Assembly: GCA_030544215.1 (NCBI GenBank)
Contig: JARZZO010000001.1
Location: forward strand, 65,215,956-65,279,955
Length of the DNA stretch: 64,000 nucleotides
Reading direction: 5' to 3'
Source of the DNA: Zantedeschia hybrid cultivar
Lineage: Eukaryota; Streptophyta; Magnoliopsida; Alismatales; Araceae
Below, in pieces: positions 57,790-64,000 of this stretch. The translations under genes and the position numbers were made by a program. How positions within the stretch are numbered: the stretch's first letter is position 1; the number at the start of each line of letters is the position of its first letter. A model generated the notes under the pieces. It had not been told where the DNA came from. It saw only the letters and a program-made list of their open reading frames with translations, and did not search any database.

Positions 57790-58167
57790 AGGAGCTTCCA
57801 GGTTTGCACCTTCTTTAACAACTCATGATTGCTATCCAAAGATAGGCCTGCAGCTTCCCCAATGATCAACCAGACGGATTGTACTTTTCAATATATCAAA
57901 TACACTTCTGAAATCATCACAGAACTTCCTTTTTGTTTCTTGCATACCACACAGCTCACATCGGACAGAAGAAAGACCACAATTCCTTGTGAGTAGGATA
58001 AGGACACACTCCCTTCCACCATCTTAAGAGAGCATGGGGGCTGTTGCATGCTACTGCTGCCACTGTGTCCATGCTATTGCAGCCACCGCGGCTGCTGTTT
58101 TTTATTCCCCCATGCACTCTTGGCCACGGTTTTGCCCAGCGCCAACCACAACTATGGTAGACATCAT
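57790..58167 (-). pseudogene. L1-type LINE ORF2 C-terminal fragment
   Basis: Minus-strand frames include KELWSFFCP, VWYARNKKEV and DDFRSVFDILKSTIRL, resembling the C-terminal (W..W..RN) end of plant L1 ORF2. It continues the fragment at 58391-58900 across the GATCGG-rich insert. Confidence 0.5.
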
Positions 58168-58390
58168 GTAATTTTGGATCGGGTTGGGGGGTCCGGATCG
58201 GACCACGACGATCCTGATCCGATCCGGATCAGATCGGCCAAATCAGATCGACCGGGGATCAGCCACAAAAAGGGGGAACGCCCGGGATCCTGGCCGATCC
58301 TGGCTGGTTCCCCCCAGAATCATATTGGCTATGGCCGATCCCGATCCGAATCGGCTGATCCGGATCGGGATTGGCCGATTTTGCATTCCA
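58168..58390. mobile_element. Short element rich in GATCGG/CCGATC motifs
   Basis: About 220 bp of GGATCGG, CCGATCC and GATCCGGATC in both senses, interrupting the LINE fragment. Similar wording occurs at 300-375 beside the truncated gypsy LTR. Confidence 0.5.
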
Positions 58391-58900
58391 TTGTAGATAG
58401 AGAGGCAAAGTGTAAGAGCACAATGGCGGAGTGGAAAGTGAAGAGCAACACAAGTAATACCCAACACTCTGCAGAGAGTGTTTCACTGCATATTTAATAG
58501 TACCACAAGCATAAAAGAGTTGATTTTGATCTTCTTAAAATCAAGCACAGAAAGTACATCTCGAATCTTGGATGTGAAACATCTTTTTATGTCCATTAGG
58601 CAATCTTTCCCAAGCAATTTTCCATAGAAACAGTTTGATTTTGTTCAGAAGATATTTGGACCGCACAAATTCATTCCACCACACCTTTCTACCTCCATCA
58701 TCTTGTAGTCTTACAAGATCTAACTGAGAATAACCCATTTTTATTCCATCCCCAGATTCTTCTATCTTCATCATCATAAGGTATCCGAATCTGATTAATG
58801 ATATTAAGGAGATTAACATCTTCACAAGTCGTACCATCCACATTAGAAAAAAGGAGATTAACATCTTCACTGTTGCCATCTTTGTTACTCGTGGATGACT
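58391..58900 (-). pseudogene. L1-type LINE ORF2 zinc-binding (zf-RVT) fragment
   Basis: Minus strand: RRIWGWNKNGLFSVRS in one frame, then KVWWNEFVRSKYL and NKIKLFLWKIAWERLPNGHK with CTFC in another. This is the zf-RVT region at the end of plant L1 reverse transcriptases. Frameshifted and lacking the RT core, which is not found upstream. Confidence 0.75.
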
Positions 58901-59930
58901 CCATTGTCAGGCTCGACAGCAAGGAGCCGCATGTTTCCTAGTCACCATTACCGTAGCTTTGTTGTGATCGGTGCTGATGCCCGGTGCTCCCATTGCCCTT
59001 TTCTCCCCTTTGTCTTAGGTACCGTAATTGATGTTGCCTTAATGCATGAAATCTTTTACTGGATGTCAAGTGAACCCACCGTTCTTGCCATCCTTTCGAC
59101 CTCCACCCTTGTAAAAAACATTGAAGAGACCAGTGCAGGCTGCTGGCTGATTAGCTAATGAGCTCCACTGGCTTGTTAATGACCCTTTATAAGCTGATGT
59201 GTTCTCCTTCATTGTCTTCCCTTAGTGCGTTTACCCCCATCACATGAAATCCTCTCACTTGCCATCTGCCACCCCTGATTCTCTGAACATTGAGAAAGTG
59301 GAACCCTAGATGAGTTTGGGAGCACTTGTGGAATCATGGGGAAATAAATAGCCCCATCCCCAAGATTAGGCCTCCCATGCCCAACCTGAATGACTTACCT
59401 ACCAAAAAACCCTTTTGGGTTGGTGAGGCCAGATTTGAATTCAAAGTTATCTAAATTCAAAGCTAAATTCTAAGTGGGGGTTGGGCCCAATAAAGTTCTG
59501 TCCACACATGTTCCGCTCGCTTGGGACTTCCTTAACTGCCTTCTGCGGTTCACTATAACCCCAGATTCTTCCACCTCCTCTGGAATGGAGCCTAGGGGTC
59601 CTTTTTCGAAAATGCATGCCACTGGCCCCAGAGCCCCCTGAAATGCCTCCACTCAGGAAACATGTCGCATCATTACGTGTCCCCTCCCACTCCTTGTTTC
59701 TCCTTGCTATCCCGGACCTATCCCTCAAAATGGAAACCCCAGTGCTATGACACTGTTTACACCATCCTCACTGACAGTTGCATATCTTTTCTGGCTACAA
59801 GGACCCTCACCCACAGGAGATGAGTATGAGTACGGATGGGGACACTAGAGTCTGAGGCAGAGTTGATATGTGTGCACTGTTGCTGGAGCAAGCCGTGTCA
59901 AGTCCGATCGAAGTGGACAGTTATCCGTCC
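58901..59930. other. Unidentified moderate-GC DNA, possibly LINE-derived
   Basis: A 93-codon minus-strand frame (59728-59447) and an 87-codon + strand frame (58895-59158) show no recognisable motif. Position upstream of the LINE fragment would suit LINE ORF1, but this is a guess. Confidence 0.3.
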
Positions 59931-59939
59931 TTGTTTTCT

Positions 59940-60890
59940 CATTTTATTATATACTAGTTAAAATGCACGTGCAAATACATGTTAAATTTAAATAGTAAAA
60001 AATATAGAATATGGTATAATTTAAATATTTAAAAATAAATATCACGTCAAGAACTAAATGAGTATAATATAAGTGGAAATTATATGGACTTATTTGATGA
60101 CAATTATCCAAATGTAAGAGAGTATAAATTTTATCATTTAACTTTGAAAATTATTAATGAGAACATGAGAGTTATTTTTAATAAATGCTAACCAGAATGT
60201 TTTCCCTTTTCTACTTGGTTGAAATGGCAATATTTGTTTGCACGGTTTTCAGACAATTACATTTTAGCTAAATACACACATTATACATGTATGCATGAAT
60301 TTCTGTTAAAATTTGCACATACCATGCCATTTAAAAGATAAAAAAAATTCATGAGGGCTCAACATGAGGGTCGACTCAATTTTAGATGTTTACGATCTTT
60401 TCACCATAAAGATGTCAGAGCCGACAGCTTAAAAACCATTAACATGATTATTTTCTGTTACTAAGTAACGGGAAATCTATCCTCTTATAATTTCTTTTTT
60501 AAACAATATTTTTAAATTAATGTAATTCTTTTCATGGATAAATATGACTTAATAAATTTCCTCCTGTACGCATAGGAGCATATGGTTCTGACTTCTGAGT
60601 GGCGTATGCATATGCCTTTAGAAGTGAGCATGAGGAATAGTGTAGTATTGCATGGAAATGGGGCGTGGAAAGTGATGTGTCAATGAAAATTCGATAACTG
60701 TTAGGAGGCATCTATGGAATATAATATTTACTATTTCATACACCATATTAGTGAATAAAATGAACTTAAACTTGCAAGTTATGACATTATATGATTAAAA
60801 GTCTTATCACTACATTGACATATGTTCATATTGACTTATATCTATTTATTGTATAATTATCTTTCTTATTTTAAAAATTTTATATCCTAT
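59940..60890. other. AT-rich intergenic DNA, nothing identified
   Basis: No exon or clear element. ACTAGTTAAAATGCACGTGC at about 59953 resembles the edge of a dispersed repeat. Confidence 0.4.
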
Positions 60891-61334
60891 TAATAAATCT
60901 ATCCTGATGTTGAACCCAAAATAAAAATAAAAATGATTCTATATGCAGATTTACACCATATGAGTATGCATGCATGTGCATACGACATGTACTCACATCG
61001 ATGTGAGATTACCATAGGAAAATACACATACATAGGCATAACGATATGTTCATAAAGAACCATGTTATGAAAAATAAAATGTATGCCTATGATATGGATG
61101 AATATCAAAAATACATAAAGCCATGGGCTCGCATTACGAGGGCAATGGAGTAGGGAACATACCTAGGCCAAAAAGGCCTTGATCAGATTTTTCAAGGGAG
61201 CCTAAGACAGCCCCAAGTCGCTTGCTTCGGCTTCCGAGATCAATTCCCGAACCACCTTTGCAACCCTCGATAGTGAGACCCGAAGGGAGACCCTAAATGC
61301 AGCAACAAACGGGGCACCGAGCGCTGCAAAATAA

Positions 61335-61425
61335 GGGTCAAAATCAGTCCCTAAGGGGGCTAAAATCAGTCCCAAAGTGGACTAAAATCTGTCCCGGAAT
61401 GGGGTGAAACCAGTCCTAGAACTCA
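61335..61425 (-). repeat. Short tandem repeats (GGGACTGATTTTAG type)
   Basis: Four imperfect 22-25 bp units read on the + strand as CTAAAATC(A/T)GTCCC..., with one more at about 61532. Confidence 0.7.
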
Positions 61426-61699
61426 CCCAAAATGGCCCCGAAATGGAGGCCCAATAATGGGGGAGATAGGCCCAATAGGTGGCCCAATGGGGGAGCCCAA
61501 TATGAGGCCCAATAAACACCCGAAATAGGCCTAAAATCTGTCCACAGGGGCACTAAATCTGCAACCAGGGAGAGAAGAAATCTCCAAAAATCCCCAAAAT
61601 GGAAATAGACCCAAGAAATCTCCAAAATGGCAAGAGAGAAAGTGGACCCCCTCTCTCTTCCCCCCTTTATTTAAATAGGAATGAGGGGGGTGGAGGAGA

Positions 61700-62335
61700 G
61701 AGAGAGGGAACCGGTGGGGGCCCCCCCCACCGGTTGGGGAACCCCCCACCGGTTCCAAGAGGGAAACCGGTGGGGGGGGAGGAGGCTCTCCCTCCACTCT
61801 CTTCAGATTTTAAAATTTTAAAATGGGGGGGGGAGTAATTAGGATGGAGGGAGTTAATGGGGAGTCTTAACCCCATTCACACATGGGTTAAGAATCCCAT
61901 GTGAACCCCCTTTAAAACCCATCATAAACCCTTTTCACATGGGGCCAAAACCTGAAATTAATGGGTCTAAACCCTTTTCACATTGGCCCACACCCCAAAT
62001 CTGAAAATCCAGCTCATTAATGAGCCTCAAAAAGAGCAAAAGAAGGAGGAAATGGGGAGGGGAAACCCCCCCCACCGGTTTCCCAAAACCGGTGGGGAGA
62101 CCCCCCACCGGTTCCCAACCGGTGGGGGGTCCATCCGGTGGCACCCCCTCCACCGGTTGGAACCGGTGGGGGTGCCCACCGAGCCCCCCCCCTCTCTTCT
62201 TTGCATGCTCTCCCTCTCACCCCTCTTGCCACCCATTGGCCATTGAAAAAAAAAATAAAAGAAAAGGGGAGGAGAGATGGTGGAACCGGTGGCACCCCCC
62301 CACCTTGCTCCATCCGGTAGCACCCCCCACCGGGT
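61700..62335. repeat. ACCGGTGGGG/CCCCACCGGT palindromic repeat cluster
   Basis: At least fifteen copies of ACCGGT with flanking G or C runs in both orientations, in two clusters (61709-61770 and 62075-62335). Each pair can form a hairpin. Coding frames here are artefacts. Confidence 0.9.
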
Positions 62336-62349
62336 TGGGAATTGAGGCC

Positions 62350-62357
62350 TATAAATA
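62350..62357 (+). promoter_or_regulatory. TATA box (TATAAATA)
   Basis: CCTATAAATAGACC, a textbook plant TATA context, just after the ACCGGT cluster. Confidence 0.6.
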
Positions 62358-62599
62358 GACCCTATGACCCCCAAATTCATACACACCAACATACCGAGAG
62401 ACCAACATATATGCATGTTGGTATTCACACTTAGCCTCGAATTCAAGTGTGAAATTGTGAGAGAGGGTGTTGCTTGAAGACCAAATTCGGGTTTTTTAAC
62501 CCGGATTTGCTGCGCTTTAGGAGTTCTTTCTTTCGTCTCGGGGAGTCCTCCCTCCTAAGGTTCAATCCTAAGGGAAAGCTCTGCCGGATATTTTTGTAA

Positions 62600-64000
62600 A
62601 AATGCCTTGTTATAAGGCGAATTGCTGTCGAAATGAAAACTGAAATTGTGTGCTTATGTGTGTCATTAAAATTATGTAATTACCATCATATTTTAAAGGT
62701 AATATACGTATATATCTAATTTCATAAAACTAAAAAATCCGGGTGCATCCTCAACCTAAACTTGGCCTCACCCCCTACATGAGTAAAAATAAAGTTCAGA
62801 AATTATAATAATAAAATAATACCCAGATAAAATATAATAACGACTTAAAATTAATTAATTAAAAATTAATAAAATCATATGAAAATATAGAAAAATCAGT
62901 AAAAAACAGTAAAAATCTGAAATATGATATAAAAATCATAATAAGTCCAAATACCCTCATATACTTACTTAATTAATTAATTAAATTAATCATAAAAATC
63001 AATAAAATTAATAAAAAAAGCAGAGAATTAAAAATCTGAAGGAACATAAATCAATAATGGTATACATAAGACTTAATACAAATTACAAAAATACCCCTAT
63101 ATATAATATCTTTATATATGACCCCGAAAATACCAAAACTCATATCATGAATAGAATACCCTTCCATATAATCAGAATATCATTAAATATAAACCCTAAA
63201 CATAATAAACCCGGTTTAGGGTAAAATTACTAAAATACACTCATACATTTAAAAATTAATTTCATAACTCCCATAAGGTTTAAAACCCTTTAAAACTCAC
63301 CCCTATATGCTTATAAACTACAATACTTTCATAAAACCTCCATAATTCATAAAAACCCCCTGTGGGATTAAAAATTTGGAATTAATCTATATAACTTGGA
63401 ATCAATCCAAATAACTGGGAATCAATCCTAAATCATATAAAAGTTGTCTCTAGACCGGAGTGAGGCTAATGGTTCAACCTAAAATATGCCTTCATACTCA
63501 TACGCATGCGCTGCCTGTAGTAGTAGTTTTGCATGATTAAGGGCATCATGCGGACGGTTAATCAAGGGTTGCCGAGCAGTTGCTCAGCGTAATTAACACT
63601 GACCGAGGTCAGTGGAGAGAGGTCATATACTCGAATCTTCGCTTGATTCGAAGTCCCGGATTCTCTGAGGGCTAATCCCTAGCTCTCATTGTCCGATAAA
63701 ATATAAAACCGACCTATATTCCTCTAGATAAACAAAAAAAATGGATTTTCGAATAATCCGATATAGGAGGAGAGATATGCCTAGGTCAGGTCCCGAACCG
63801 GAGGGGTTTAGGAAATAAATCCCCCGCAAACACCTGAGCATGACGGATGCTTGATATGATTTTAGCAAACATTAGAAATTTAGAATACCACATACCTTGT
63901 GTTGGTGTGTCAATTTTCAACTTTATGGCTGAACATAAGAATAGCAAAAAAATGAGCACTAGATCTAAACATTTAAGCTCCATCAAATTCTTTTGGATCC
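62600..64000. other. AT-rich DNA, then possible LTR-derived sequence
   Basis: 62640-63440 is AT-rich without features. From about 63450, on the minus strand, words such as CATGATGCCCTTAATCATGC and GCGCATGCGTATGAGTATG recall LTRs of Del/Tekay-type gypsy elements, a weak resemblance. The two minus-strand frames (63686-63986) are unidentified. Confidence 0.3.

Larger units (their letters stand above)
61140..62590 (+). mobile_element. Possible LTR (U3 with TATA box, R-U5) of an unidentified retrotransposon
   Basis: A low-AT segment with GGCCCAATA words leads to a clean TATA box (62350-62357) and then a leader-like stretch with GAGAGAGGGTGTTGCTTG and CGTCTCGGGGAGTCCTCC. This layout is that of an LTR promoter. 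No gag-pol, primer site or partner LTR is visible, so boundaries and family are unknown. Confidence 0.35.

Noticed and set aside
61416..62446. Pro/Gly-rich frames on both strands
   Set aside because: Produced by the ACCGGTGGGG repeats.
63190..63230. AAACCCTAAAC and GGTTTAGGGT words as telomere repeats
   Set aside because: Only isolated single units, below what would mark an interstitial telomere tract.

Overview
This window is plant nuclear DNA. Evidence for a plant: degenerate TTTAGGG telomere-type repeats, Ty3/gypsy and Ty1/copia elements of plant type, an RTE-clade LINE, many short inverted-repeat (MITE-like) elements, GT-AG spliced genes and long CT/GA tracts in gene leaders. A monocot (palm-like or another commelinid) is favoured because the first exon of the main gene is very GC-rich while its later exons are AT-richer; the species cannot be fixed from sequence alone.

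Layout. 1-10189: degenerate telomere-type repeats pointing the wrong way for a left chromosome end, abutting a truncated LTR of a decayed Ty3/gypsy element that lies on the minus strand (5' LTR at right, about 9422-10189). Its gag-protease-RT-RNase H-second RNase H-integrase order, plus a plus-strand (antisense) ORF between pol and the 3' LTR, marks it as Tat/Retand-like. 10190-13760: the 5' half of a leucine-rich-repeat receptor-like kinase gene on the minus strand (signal peptide, LRRNT and one 72-bp LRR exon), with a CT-rich promoter/leader; its later exons are not found before the gypsy element, so the gene is either split by a very large intron or broken. 13760-27250: AT-rich intergenic DNA with MITEs, a hAT-type MITE with 8-bp target duplication, a possible solo LTR, a SINE-like head and a 714-bp inverted repeat. 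27290-32679: the one apparently complete host gene, a four-exon Tubby-like F-box protein (397 aa). 33050-35390: more MITEs, including a Tourist-like one.

35398-43510: an RTE LINE fragment (minus strand) cut in two by a young Ty1/copia element (35648-42321) with clean LTRs, a perfect 5-bp target duplication and a gag-pol ORF broken by only one in-frame stop. Its leader carries about 860 bp of very GC-rich repeat and its 3' end three 87-bp tandem repeats that echo the polypurine tract. 43510-53800: AT-rich DNA with MITEs, a SINE-like element, a 50-60 bp minisatellite and an orphan first-exon-like sequence. 53850-59770: decayed L1-type LINE pieces invaded by several short self-complementary CGG/TCG-rich elements and by a microsatellite-bounded MITE pair ending in about 550 bp of (TA)n. 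60900-64000: LTR-like DNA with an unusual ACCGGTGGGG-rich U3-like segment and a TATA box.

Only two host genes are supported (the receptor kinase fragment and the Tubby-like gene). The rest is repeat-derived, and the most informative content is the nesting of elements and their internal tandem repeats. I see no CRISPR array, operon or prokaryotic system.
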